A stretch of DNA of 64,000 nucleotides from Stropharia rugosoannulata (lineage: Eukaryota > Basidiomycota > Agaricomycetes > Agaricales > Strophariaceae), in assembly GCA_028532985.1 (NCBI GenBank), contig JANCIK010000002.1, forward strand, positions 3,100,001-3,164,000. The letters run 5' to 3'. Positions 43,610 to 55,455 of this stretch are shown here, one piece after another. Position numbers and translations under genes: made by a program. The notes under the pieces were generated by a model. That model saw only the letters and a program-made list of their open reading frames with translations, made no database searches and was not told where the DNA came from. Position 1 is the stretch's first letter. Every line of letters begins with the position of its first letter.

Positions 43610-45711
43610 ATGTCTTCTACGAATTCGGAGCGGCCCTTCGGCCCGCACAGGACGACCCACAGACGGAGTAGCAGCAATATTGAACTCGGGCTGCGCCCAC
43701 CGCGGTACTCCGCCATCGAAGGCGCTCTGCCACCTCCACCCGATGCGGCGCGCGGCGATTCCCTCGAACCGGCAGTGACTGTAACTGAAACCACTCCGCA
43801 GAATGACAGACGGCCGCCACGTTACTCTATGGTATTTGATCCTGCTAGAGAACGCGATCGCCGCCAGCGCGCGCGCCGCTCTGGATCGTATCGCCTGGGA
43901 AGCTCGGCGACTGCCCCACAATTGCACGAGTACAATCTGCGCAACGGGAGCGGTTCAAAGGCTCCAGTTTTTGCGACGCTCCGGTTATACAGCCGCTCGT
44001 CCGCGCTGCCTTCAAGCTCGTCCACCTCGACGATGCGCCTGCCCAAGTTCTTTGGAAAGGACCTCGTGCAAGGCTCGCTTGACCTTAACCTGGAGGCACC
44101 GCAGAGTATCAACTCTATCAGTCTGTCTGTGAGTGTTGATATAGGCGAGAGAAACTTAACGGCAAAGTTCACTAATAGCTTGCGTTTTTGGCCTTGTAGT
44201 TACGTGGTCGGATAGTCACGAGCGCCTACGACGCCGGTTCGCTGACCTTCCTCGAGCACCCTATCGTCTCATGGACTCGTGCACATGGGGACCCGCGCTC
44301 AATGCTGCTCGCGCCAATTACCAACCTCGGCCAGCCTGTGAGTGGCTCCTTGAGGCCCAAGAAATTCGAGGGCAAGTTGTCCGGGAGCTACTCCTGGCCC
44401 TTCTCGTTTCCCTTCCCCCAGGAAGTCGTTCTTAAGGATGGCGAGGCCTCTCCCGTGCCGCAGTCCTTCACCGAGAAGTCGGTGCGCGGAAGTGTGCAAT
44501 ACGACCTTGTCGTGCGCATGTCGCATGGCATCCTTCGTTCGGACTCAAAGTACGTGCATTTTTGTCATACGAATCTGTTATGCACAATTACAATGGACGA
44601 GCTGGACTCTGACTTGCTTCTCTTCTGGTCCTACAGGTTATATGCACCGATCTTGTACACACCTGATGTTCAGCCTGTACCACCGTCAACTTTGTGCCAG
44701 ATCGCATACGGCGCGAATCTGGGCATGCCGGGGCCCCATGTCGACCCCATAGGTTGGCACACCCTACCACCCACCACCGTCCGGGGCACGATATCAAGGG
44801 AACGCAATATCAAACTGCACTGCACAGTACGTACCCTTCTTTTGTTTATCAGACCACTTCTCAATATTCTCCGCTATCTACGCAGCTTTCTCTCGCGAAA
44901 CCGGTATGTCAATTCCCCAGTCGTCGGCTGCACCAATATTGGCAGAAGCCTGACTGTATCTCTGTTCTCTAGCTATCTTACAAACGCGGGACCATTGTGC
45001 CCTGCCATATTGCGTTCGAGAGCAGCGACACGCCAGGCCTCGACGTCCTGGCCACTCCGAAGGCGCTTCGCGTGCGCCTTATGAGACGTGTTCAGTATCA
45101 CGACGCAGCGGCGGCGACAGCGCATGCGCAGGCCAGGGTGCTGTCGGGCACCATTGACAGTGGTGCGTCCGACTTCGCTGAGGTTAACACCGAGGTCGCG
45201 GGCGCGGTGTGGTGGATCAACGAGGACAACAGCGCAGCGCAGGCGTCGAAGCGGCGTGAGTTCGAAGGCGAGATTCATCTAGACAAGGATCTGCAGCCGT
45301 CGTGCGACTTTGCGCTGTTCAAGGTATCCGTGAGTCGACCTCTATTGTTGCCTTCATACGGGCGCTTCTTTTTCTGATGGGCTGACTATGTAATGTTTAT
45401 AATTTCTTAATTGCCTTCGCGTGCAATTTTAGTACGCAGTCGAGGTGCTCACGTTCGCGACCCCGGCGTTCCAGCTGCAGATCAAAGCTAGCAATTCTGG
45501 GCGCAACACCCCCCCGAATATTGCGCTGAGGAAAAAGCCCGCCGAAGTCCTCATCTCGTATCCTGTTACTATCGCCACTACATACAGCGAGGGTCCAGTC
45601 CCCATTGCATATACGCAGCGTATCCCTCGGTCGGCAAAGAAGGTCCAACCACGAGCACACAGTCCCTCGGACTCGCTTTCTGCCATCGCAGGAGTTGGGG
45701 CTTTCATCTAG
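43610..45711 (+). CDS. Arrestin-fold (ART/alpha-arrestin-like) protein
   Basis: Spliced protein of about 600 residues. The N-terminus (first 150 residues) is Ser/Arg/Pro-rich and has two PPRYS motifs (PxY-like). The arrestin N-like sandwich follows: LDLNLEAPQSINSISLS, LRGRIVTSAYDAGSLTFLEH, RPKKFEGKLSGSYSWPFSFP, SVQYDLVVRMSHGIL. The C-like part: an 18-nt exon at 44886-44903 (LSLAKP), LSYKRGTIVPCHIAFES, REFEGEIHLDKDLQPSCDF, FKVSYAVEVLTFATPAFQLQ. Fungal alpha-arrestins recruit Rsp5-type ubiquitin ligases through PPxY sites to plasma-membrane transporters; here PPRY occurs twice (PPRYSA, PPRYSM), consistent with Rsp5 binding. An upstream in-frame extension from about 43382 lacks support. Confidence 0.8.
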
Positions 45712-46132
45712 ATCCCATGTCACGGACCTTTTCATTTACTCCTCGAATCTACGATCGCCCTTCCGGATATGTTACCTATGTTATCATACAACATCCACAC
45801 CTATCCACACATACCTCTCTTACGCCAACGATATGCCATACCCAGAGCTCTTGAAGAGCTCCATGACTTCTTCATGATGTATTTTTTTCTATCACATATC
45901 TCATAGCATAAATGTATTTCCTAGTGTTGTTCCACCGCTCATGTAATGTTCTTCATATTATTCAATGCAATTTCAAATTTCAATCCAAATGTTGAGAGAC
46001 AGGTCCATTAGATGGAAAGTAGATGAGTATTCTAAAATACACAAAGAATAGATTATTATACATGTTTAGACTACAGTTTGAATGTCTTGCAAAGTCCCCT
46101 GAGTGACGAGCCAAGTCAAAGGAATCTATAGT
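45712..46132. other. Convergent 3' flanks, no gene seen
   Basis: AT-rich sequence between the arrestin-like gene and RCF2. No supported feature. Confidence 0.5.
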
Positions 46133-46916
46133 CTATTGTCTAGCAATGAGACCATTCTGTCGGTCGCGCTCCTGTTGGTCGATGAGATCTTTCCAAGAGT
46201 GATCCTGGTTACCCTAGATGCAAAGTCAACGAACGGAAAATAAAACTGCGAAAACCGTGGCCAACCTCTTTAGCAATTTGCAGCCTGCGGCTCGAAGTCA
46301 AAGCGCCAGCCGCGATGAGCAAGCCGATTGTCAATCCCTGAGCCCACATACGGGCCTGGACGATCTTCTGTGCGTGGGTTTGGTATCTGAGATGCAAGCA
46401 AGAGCTGAGACACAATTCAAGACGAGTCAGCAGCAGCGACCTACTTTTGGCGGGAGATAATGAGACCTGCGAGTGCCAGACTGCCGGCCCAGCTGCCCAT
46501 GATGATGCTGTACTGATGGCGGAACGCCCAGTCACCGAGCTTATCGCTGAACGCCATCTTGTCCCATTTCTTTGCCTCCTCGACCTCCTTGTAGTCCATC
46601 ATGCGGAGACCTTCGCCCTCCCTGTCAAACTCGTACATCAGTAGTGTAAGTATGCCACTGGAGCCCACACCCACCATTGCGTTCGGTCGTACTCGAGTCC
46701 GCGGCGCTCGGCCTGGATGGAGAGACAGGGTGCGACGATGATAATGACGCCGAGTGCCTTAAGAGAAAGTGGAAGTGCACGGTACTGGGCGAAGCGTTTG
46801 TTGGCCCAGTACGATCCAGCGAGAGCAACAGCACCGCTGACGAGGGTGCCCTCAACAGCACCTCGAGTAGAGGCCGCAGTGTGTTGTTGGAGTTGCTTCT
46901 CGTCGGCGAACTTCAT
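46133..46916 (-). CDS. RCF2: Respiratory supercomplex factor 2, HIG1-domain protein
   Basis: Mitochondrial inner-membrane protein associated with the cytochrome bc1-cytochrome c oxidase supercomplex. ATG 46916 gives MKFADEKQLQQHTAASTRGA, then VSGAVALAGSYWANKRFAQY, LPLSLKALGVIIIVAPCLSI and QAERRGLEYDRTQW, all typical of Rcf2. After introns come MDYKEVEEAKKWDKMAFSDK and the HIG1-type membrane hairpin (HQYSIIMGSWAGSLALAGLI, QARMWAQGLTIGLLIAAGAL). The last exon (46133 to about 46213) reads GNQDHSWKDLIDQQERDRQN and a stop. About 220 residues, usual for the family. No classical presequence is visible, as for yeast Rcf2. Confidence 0.93.
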
Positions 46917-47512
46917 TGCTGGTTAGTAGTTGTGTTGGATGGGAGTGGATGTGTGTCTGATTAAGTATGTCAGGCAGGATTGTCTAGGCTTATAAACTCC
47001 TTGACGGGTGTTCTAGATTTTGTAGCATTCCGAATACATGTCGGCGGTTGCTCCGCGTGCCCGGGTCTGCAGATTCGCCACAGACTTCCGGCTCCTTCCG
47101 TCATTGCTGCGTCATCAAGGAGTCTCACACGGAGAGATCATCTCCTGCTAGTCCCTGCTTCCTGCCCGTTTCGTCCCGCCCCGGCATAATGTAGACAAGT
47201 ATGTGTAGTACGGATTCAAAGAGCACCGGTTACATGGGTTCGAGCGACAGGACGTGGATTTACGTAGACAACTACACCTACATTACAACTACCAGGTATT
47301 TTACTGCTTAGAAAGGGGTATTTCAGAGCATCGAGGCGGATGGTAGGGCACGTACGGAGATTCGTGTGTGAAGGAAAAACAAAAACAAAAGCAAGACAAA
47401 CGACGGATATGAAGGGAAAATAGTAAAGAATAGAAATCCCATCCACGGCAGATAAACTGCAGAACCCTATACAGACTCGTTCACGTATCGACATAGGACT
47501 TCGAAGATCCTG
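46917..47512. other. Intergenic, no gene seen
   Basis: Holds the RCF2 upstream region and the 3' flank of the NUP98-type gene. No supported feature. Confidence 0.5.
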
Positions 47513-50500
47513 TCAGAAATGGTCTGCGGTGAACGTCCATGAGCCCGTCTTGAAATCAAAGTCTTCGAAATGCGTCCCCTTCATGTTCTTCAAACGTTTC
47601 AAGTGTTTCACAGCACTAGGATGGTTGGCGTCCTTAATAGGTTGGCGAGTAGCTTTGTCTACGGCCCAGCATCTTTCCAAGCACAACTTAGCTTTGACAT
47701 TTAGTCCTGAACCGGGAAGGGGTTTATCAGACTCATCGCAATCCGGGTAAACAGTGCACTCGCTGTCATCGAACTTTATCACATCTCCAAGGAGTGACCC
47801 AAGTTTAGGCAAACCAGTGAGATCGACCGGTTCCAAGAAGTAAACCGTCCCGTATCCTTTACGACCCACGACAAGTCCTTCAAAGGCGGACAGTTCGTCG
47901 TAACCCGCCTTCTTCAGTACCTCCAGGTCGGGTTTTACCCAATAATCTCCGTCCTCCAGTTCCGTTGGTTTCTTAGTTTCTTCTGTCTGAGTAGGAGTGG
48001 GAAGCTTCGCGGCAGAAATTTTCGGGCTAAGCTTGGACTGCTTGCGGGAGGCCGGAGTAGGTGTATCGGGAAGCTGAGAGGCGATCGCTAACGAAGCCTC
48101 TTTTTCGCGCGCCGCAACACTCAATGCGGGACTGAATGTTACCTTCCCTGCCCGAAGTCCTCCAGGACTACCCGTCTTTACGAAGAGCTCAGAGGGCTCG
48201 ATTTTCTTCTCGAGAATAACCTTCTTCACACTCTGTCGTCCACCACTACCGAGAGCCGGACTTCCGCTACGGCCCAAGAAATCAGGACCCACAGAGGCTG
48301 ACATACTATCCGCTCTGCTAAGGGAAAGCGCATTAGGTTTTCCAGAAGTAAACGACATGCCACTGGGACCATTCTGTGAAGTTCCAAGGGAAGACATAGA
48401 CCCAAAGCCGCGCAGTTTTGAGTTCGCCGGCGTAAAGCCTACCTGTACACGTGGTACAGGTGAACGGGTCGGCATATCAAGGAAAAACCCAGCTTTCTTC
48501 TTCGGAGCACTTGCGTCAACATCCAAGACACGGGGACCACCCGAAAGTAGGGAATATATAGGAAGGTTTTCGGCGATGGGTTGATTGATGGAGGCCGTAA
48601 GTGATGGTTGTGTCCCTTGATTGGTCCCAAAGAGACTGCCACCCATGTTTTGACCTGCAGAAGTTGATGTCCCAAGTAGAGGAGCAGCTGGCTTGCTACC
48701 ACCAAAGAGTGACGAAGAATTCGCCTGTTGGTTCAACGTGTTTCCGAACGAGTTCTGCTGTGGCTGCATCGTATTGGTCTGTGACTGTACATTGCCGAAA
48801 AGCCCAGTGGTAGCCGGCTGGGCAGGCTTGTTGAAGATGTTACCAAACAGTCCACCTTGCTGTTGAGGTTGTTGCTGCCCTTGTTGCTGCTGTGTATTTT
48901 GCTGCTGCTGGGGCAAACCGAAAAGACTGGCGCCCGTATTTGAAGCGTTGTTATTTCCAAATAATGATGATGCAGTCGTTCCTCCACCAAACACTGCTAT
49001 CTATTAGCGCGACATAACATAAAATGAAAAAATAACCGTACAAGATGGTTGTGCTGCTTGTTGTGGTTGTGCTTGCTGCTGCTGTTGCTGCTGCTGGCCT
49101 CCAAACAAATTCCCCCCACCAAACAGCGATGGTTGTTGGGTTTGAGGTTGAGGTTGCTGCTGTTGGTTAGAGGCGTTTCCAAAGGTGCCGAAAGGAGAAG
49201 GATTAGTTTGAGTGGTATTGGTTCCGAAGATAGAGGGTTTAGCAGCAGCAGTAGCGCCACCTATAAATCCATGTTTGAGTGTCATAGTCAAGATGCGAAT
49301 AGTATGACATACCAAATCCACCAAATGTAGACGTATTAGTGGCAGGTTGAGCAGCACCGAAAAGGCCAGTTCCCTGGGCAGGTTGCTGAGTCTGCGTGCC
49401 GAAAGCCGGGGCCGTTGTTCCAAATGCATTAGCTGTTGCTGGAGCTGAAGATGTTAATAAATGAACAGAAAAAGATAAGACGCTAATTACTTGTGCCAAA
49501 GGTTGTTGATTTATTTGCGTTATTCCCGAACGCTCCGCTGCCAAAAATGTTATTTTGTTGCGGTTGCTGAGCAGGCTGACCAAAAACGTTGCTTCCACCT
49601 CCGAAAGCGTTTGTCGGCTGCTGCTGCTGTTGTTGAGGCTGCGTCTGGCCGAAGGCGCCGGCTCCTCCAAACAAGTTTGACGCAGCGGGCTGGGTTGTAT
49701 TCTGGGCACCGAACGCGCCAAACGCTGGTGCAGCAGTAGTTCCGGTCGTTCCACCGCCAAATAGGTTGGTAGTTGGCTGTTGTGAAGTTTGACCAAATAA
49801 ACCTGTAGTAGCAGCGGGTTGCGCAGCCCCAAACGCAGTTTGGCCAAAAGCGCCAGTCGTAGAGGCTGTTTTTCGACCCTGGGCATAATCTTGCACTCTC
49901 AGTTCCTATATCCATCCTGATCAGTAAACGCTCTTCTGGGAAAGAATGCAACAGACCTCGAATGAGTAGCCGACGTATTGGGGCATACATGAGATCGATT
50001 GGAACTGCAATGTGGCTGTTCCATCTTTGTCTGCCGTTGCGCTGTACGGCGGATTGGACGTCCCAGTAGTTACAACAGGATAACTGCCAGTACCTGCTGC
50101 GCCTAAACTGATGTTAGGGATAATAGTTGACACAGAGCAAGGTCTTGCTCACCAGTTGTGGTTCCAAACGTCTTGTTGCTGCCGCCAAACAGAGAACTCG
50201 TCGAACCAAATGCATTTGTAGTGGCAGGAGCTGCAGGCTGTCCGAACACGGATGTTGACGCACCCGTATTCGTTGCAGGTTGCCCAAAAGCAGACGTGGT
50301 CCCTCCTCCAAACGCGTTGGGAGTCCCACCGAACGCCCCGAAGCCACTGGCTGGTTTTGCCCCAAATGCACCTGTAGAACCAGCAGTCGTGTTTCCAAAA
50401 GTACCTTGATGTTAAAAGTCAATAGTCGTTCTGTCAGAAAACAGAGTGCGTGTACCAAAACCGCTGGTATTCGTATTGCTTGCGGGAGTGGCAAGCCCAC

Positions 50501-50723
50501 CGAACATCGGGTTCACTTGATTAGCGGCTGGCTGTGGGTTTTGCGGTTGTCCGAAGGCACTGGTGGATCCAAAAGCTGCGAAGTCCTTGAACAAAGCTTC
50601 TTGAATAGAAACAATGAACTCACCATTGTTTGTAGCGCCGCCAAATGCAGATGGTTGACCAAATGCATTGGGAGTTTGTTGTTGCTGATTTTGCTGCGGA
50701 TTAGCCCACGATGAGCCGAACAT
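47513..50723 (-). CDS. NUP98: NUP98/NUP116-type FG nucleoporin with autoproteolytic-fold C-terminus
   Basis: Nuclear-pore FG protein that forms the permeability barrier and binds transport receptors. It starts MFGSSWANPQQNQ at 50723. Many FG and GLFG repeats with poly-Gln linkers run through 48700-50700. A GLEBS-type Gle2/Rae1-binding segment lies at about 49880-50070 (LQFQSISCMPQYVGYSFE, then ELRVQDYAQGRK across an intron). The C-terminal autoproteolytic domain reads EDGDYWVKPDLEVLKKAGYD, LSAFEGLVVGRKGYGTVYFL, FDDSECTVYPD, HLKRLKNMKG, DFKTGSWTFTADHF, then a stop. About 950 residues in several exons. It ends exactly at the His-Phe before the usual cleavage Ser, so no NUP96 part is attached. 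It diverges from RPA135 across 241 bp. Confidence 0.92.
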
Positions 50724-50964
50724 TATGATAAAGGGTGGTTGTAGAGGATGAAGATGGCGTTATCGCCGTCCAGCACAACGAGAATCGTCTTCGTGCGCGT
50801 CCGAAATTCAGTCCAAGTCACTTAGGACTCCGCCAGTTAACTTCCCACGCATGCAACTCAGAGACACTGTGCACGTGCTCAATTTTTTGAATCCCAATTT
50901 GGGCGCCTTCTTGACTTAGCGAGTTTTCGACGCTGCAGTGTCTTCACTCAGACCAGCTTCCAAA

Positions 50965-53900
50965 ATGCCCGACGGATCAGGGCGAAGCAAGCCTCCGACG
51001 TCGTTTAACACTCTTGAACGCGAAAATTCTTTTAGATACCCCCCAAAAGATGGATCAACGTACAACATCCTCAACGAATTCGTAGCCCCACACATCGAAT
51101 CCTTCAATGCACTCTTTGACGACTCGGGATTGCCTGCAGGCGATGGTGATGGTCGTGGACTGTTGAACCTTGCTTTAAAGGATATCGGAGAACGTGTGGT
51201 ATTTGATGGAACAGGTAGCGTCGATTCAGAAAGTGGACCGCAGGGGTGGGGCAATCGAATGAGAAGTGCGCATTTCAAAATATGCTGTCGGGTCGTCAAT
51301 TAATTAAACGCTCTTTTACCTTTTTCCTAGTTTGGATTGACCAGGTTACCATTGCACGTCCAATGGTGCCAGAAAAAGATAGGACCGCTATCGAGCGGAA
51401 AGTCTACCCTGCAGAGGTGAATCGTCTATCGCAATACCGCCTCTAGACTTGATTAATCATTGTATACAGGCGCGCGAAAGGTTGACCTCGTATCGTGGTC
51501 GGATGACGATCAAAATCTGCTGGACAGACACATCTGGTCAGCAGCACGATATGATGAAAGATTGTGGCCTCGTACCAATCATGGTTCGGGTATGTACCTA
51601 CAGAATATTATTTTTTGCAATACTCATTGGTTATTTCAAGTCTGTTAGATGTAATTTGCGCTCTATGTCCTCTGCAGAACTTGTTCGTCATCACGAAGAA
51701 CCCGAGGAATTTGGTGGTTATTTTGTTATTAACGGAAACGAGCGTTTGATTCGCTACCTCATCCTACCTCGCCGCAACCATGTCATTGCACTTATTCGAC
51801 CTTCTTTCTCGAATAGAGGTCCTTCCTATACTCCATACGCCGTCCAAATACGATGTGTACGCCCAGATCAGACAGGTGTCACAAATGCACTTCACTACCT
51901 TCAAAACGGCAGCGCCATGCTCCGCTTCACATGGCGCAAGCAAGAATATGTTATCCCAATCATGCTTGTGCTTAAAGCTCTTGTCGGTGCTTCTGATAAA
52001 GAGATATTCGAAGGTATCATGATGCAAGACTACGAAAATACGTTCCTTTCTGATCGCGTGGAACTTCTGTTGAGGAGCTTCAAGATGTTCACAATGCATA
52101 CAGGCCAGCAATGCTTGGAATATCTCGGCGATAAATTCCGTGTCATCCTTAATCTTCCGGAGGATTGGAGCAATGCCGCAGTTGGGGCTTGGCTTCTAAA
52201 CAAGTTGGTGCTTGTGCATATAGAATCAGCTCGCGATAAATTCAGGATGCTTCTGTAAGTTTGGCGGATTAACTCCTTTCTAGTCTTACTTATACTTCTC
52301 AAGCTTCATGCTTCGAAAACTATATTCCACTGTCTCTGGCGCAAATTGTGCCGATAACCCTGATTCACCTCAGCACCAGGAGGTTCTTCTTCCTGGCAGT
52401 CTATACGGCATGATCATAAAAGAGCGCATGGAGGAAATTTTAAACAACGTCAGAGGCACAATTGCAGGCGATGTCAGGAATGGTCTCACTGTTGACTTCA
52501 ACGATAGTGAGTATATCATGTCTACCTGGCATATATCAATGTTTGATTGATCGCAAATCATAGAGCGCTACTTTGCAAAGGTCATGGCTAAAATCAACTG
52601 TGATGTCGGTGCAAAATTATCCAACTTCCTTGCCACTGGCAATCTTGTGTCGCCTACAGGTCTTGACTTACAACAGGCATCTGGTTTTACCATTATTGCA
52701 GAGAAACTTAACTGGCAGCGTTACATCAGCCATTTCCGATGTATCCATCGTGGTGCCTTCTTCGCTGAATTGAAAACAACGACTGTTCGAAAACTGCTCC
52801 CAGAAGCATGGGGTAAGCAAAAGTCAATTATGATGAAGAAAGACACTGTTACTCATGCATTTTTACAGGATTCTTGTGCCCTGTGCATACGCCGGACGGT
52901 TCTCCTTGCGGTCTTCTCAACCATTTATCCCGAACTTGTCGCATAGTCACTAGCCCACTCGCGGTTGCGCATATCCCTGCTTTGCTTGCAGCGCACGGTA
53001 TGACCCAAGCTTTTGTTTCATCTATAGATGGACGGAGAAACGTCTGTGTACAGTTGGACGGCCGTATCATAGGCTGGGCTCACCCTAATGTTGCTGCTGA
53101 ACTTGCCAAATACCTTCGTATATGGAAAACAGAAGGCAAAATGGATGTTCCCTTGGATTTGGAAATTGGGCTAGTACCAGAATCTCGAGGCGGCCAATAT
53201 CCTGGGCTCTACCTTTTCTCGACAAAAGCTCGGATGATGCGGCCCGTGAAATATCTTGCCACTAACAAGGACGATCAAGTTGGACCCTTTGAACAGGTGT
53301 ACATGGATATTGCCTGCACTCCTGAAGAAATCGAGTCTAACTCTACACATGTTGAACATGATCCGACCAACTTCTTGTCCATTCTTGCCAATCTTACTCC
53401 GTTCTCCGATTTTAACCAGGTGTGTTCTTTTTCTGAATTTCAGTAAGCATAGCTGAAGGTTCTGTAGTCCCCCCGTAACATTTACCAGTGCCAGGTATGT
53501 GCTTGCAAAATTCAGAAGTCATCAGACTAAGTATCCTCAGATGGGTAAACAAACTATGGGTACGCCATCAACAGCACTTCAACACCGCACGGACAACAAG
53601 TTGTACCGTCTTCAGACTGGACAATCCCCCGTTGTTCGCCCCGCCCTGCACAACACATACGCCATGGATTCCTTCCCTAATGGTACTAATGCTATTGTGG
53701 CTGTTATCTCTTACACCGGCTACGATATGGAAGATGCCATGATATTGAACAAGTCCGCCCACGAGCGCGGTTTTGCATACGGCACAGTATACAAATCGAC
53801 AACCGTTGATCTCAAAGATATGCGAGGTGCTTCTAAGAGCTCTACACCCTCTCTGCACTTTGGTATCGGGAAGGATATTGTCACTCACGGTGACAAGGCC

Positions 53901-55214
53901 CACCCTTCGATGGAGTTCATTGACTTAGATGGTCTGCCTTTCGTTGGGAGGAAACTTACCTCTGGAGACTACATGGCAGCTTACGTTGATGATACTACGG
54001 GACGAACTAAGTTTGTCAAGTACAAAGGTGATGAATCGGCTTATGTTGATCAAGTGCGGCTACTAGGTGTGTCAAAAATAATCCATCATATTTTTCTTGT
54101 ACTAACATCACGAAGGCACCGACGCAGGGGACAGTGAACTGCAGAAAATTCAGTTATCTTTGCGCATTACCCGAGCACCTGTCATAGGTGATAAGTTTTC
54201 TTCGCGTCATGGACAAAAGGGAGTATGCTCTCAGAAATGGCCAGCGGTTGACATGCCTTTCACCGAAAGCGGGATGCAACCGGACGTAATCATCAACCCT
54301 CACGCTTTCCCTAGTAGAATGACTATAGGAATGTTAGTCGAGAGTATGGCAGGTAAAGCCGGTTCCATGCATGGAATCGCGCAAGATGCAACGCCTTTTA
54401 AGTAAGCTCTTTTCTGTATATTCCGTTTGCAACGTTGTTTATAAAACATGTAGATTCACTGAAGAAGACACAGCTATCAATTACTTCGGCGAACAGCTAG
54501 CTGCTGCAGGTTACAACTACTATGGAAATGAACCTATGTACTCCGGCATAACAGGGCAGGAATTTGCTGCGGACATCTACATCGGTGTAGTTTACTACCA
54601 ACGCCTGCGTCACATGGTGTTGGACAAGTTCCAGGTCCGTACAACTGGCCCTGTCGATCCGGTTACGCGACAACCCGTCAAGGTAATTTATATTTATCCA
54701 AATATCCCGCTGCAGCCATAGTCTAATTGGAGTACAGGGTCGTAAACGCGCTGGAGGCATCCGTTTTGGAGAGATGGAACGCGACGCTCTAATCGCACAT
54801 GGTACATCATTCCTACTGCAAGATAGGCTGATGAACTGCTCAGACTATTCAACGGCATGGGTGTGCCGAAGCTGTGGAAGCCTGATCTCTCTTGGTTACG
54901 AAGACGTGAGCTTGGGAGAGATGGTGGTCGGGAACTCTAGCTCGTTGCAGCCTACCGGACCCGGCGGAGAATACTGCCGCGTTTGCAGAGCAGCTGCAGA
55001 ACAGCGAGAAGCATTGGAGCGGCAGGCCATGGCTACTGGTGCACATTTGCAGCGCCCTCAATCCGATGTCCAAGTAGCCCTCTCATCACAAAATATGCTC
55101 AAACGGGCATCAAAAGGCGGCGAACTTGATGTAGTCGCCATCCCATATGTATTTAGATATCTATGTGCGGAGCTGGCATCCATGGGGATAGCTGTATCTT
55201 TAGAAGTGAAATAG
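50965..55214 (+). CDS. RPA135: RNA polymerase I second-largest subunit
   Basis: Beta-like core subunit of Pol I, which transcribes rDNA in the nucleolus. ATG 50965 gives [20 protein letters not shown]. Family motifs in order: [126 protein letters not shown], and the C-terminal zinc site CRSCGS plus CRVC. These, with [15 protein letters not shown], fit Pol I rather than Pol II or III. About 1,190 residues and a dozen exons, including a 27-nt exon at 53468-53494 (SPRNIYQCQ). The stop is at 55214. The earlier GTG-led reading at 50938 is not a start. Confidence 0.96.
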
Positions 55215-55455
55215 AGTATTTGCTGCGTTTTGTGTTTGTTTGTTCTTTCTTTTACTTCTGCGTACATGCATTCATCCAACCATTTACTCCCCCAATGTCA
55301 TTAAATGCATTACAATTCAGAAACGAAAATTACAACGAGAGTGAAGTAGGTATCTGCTACGAAGGTAGAAATGATAAACCTGATATAAACGTATAATGAA
55401 TGACAATATGTGGAACTCGAAATGGTATAGGGTATGGAGATCCGCGAATGAATAA

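Noticed and set aside
47225..47255. GGTTCGAG-like string that resembles a tRNA B box.
   Set aside because: No A box at the right distance and no acceptor stem pairing; not a tRNA.
50938..50964. Upstream GTG-led extension of RPA135.
   Set aside because: Nuclear genes start at ATG; ATG 50965 begins the family-like N-terminus.
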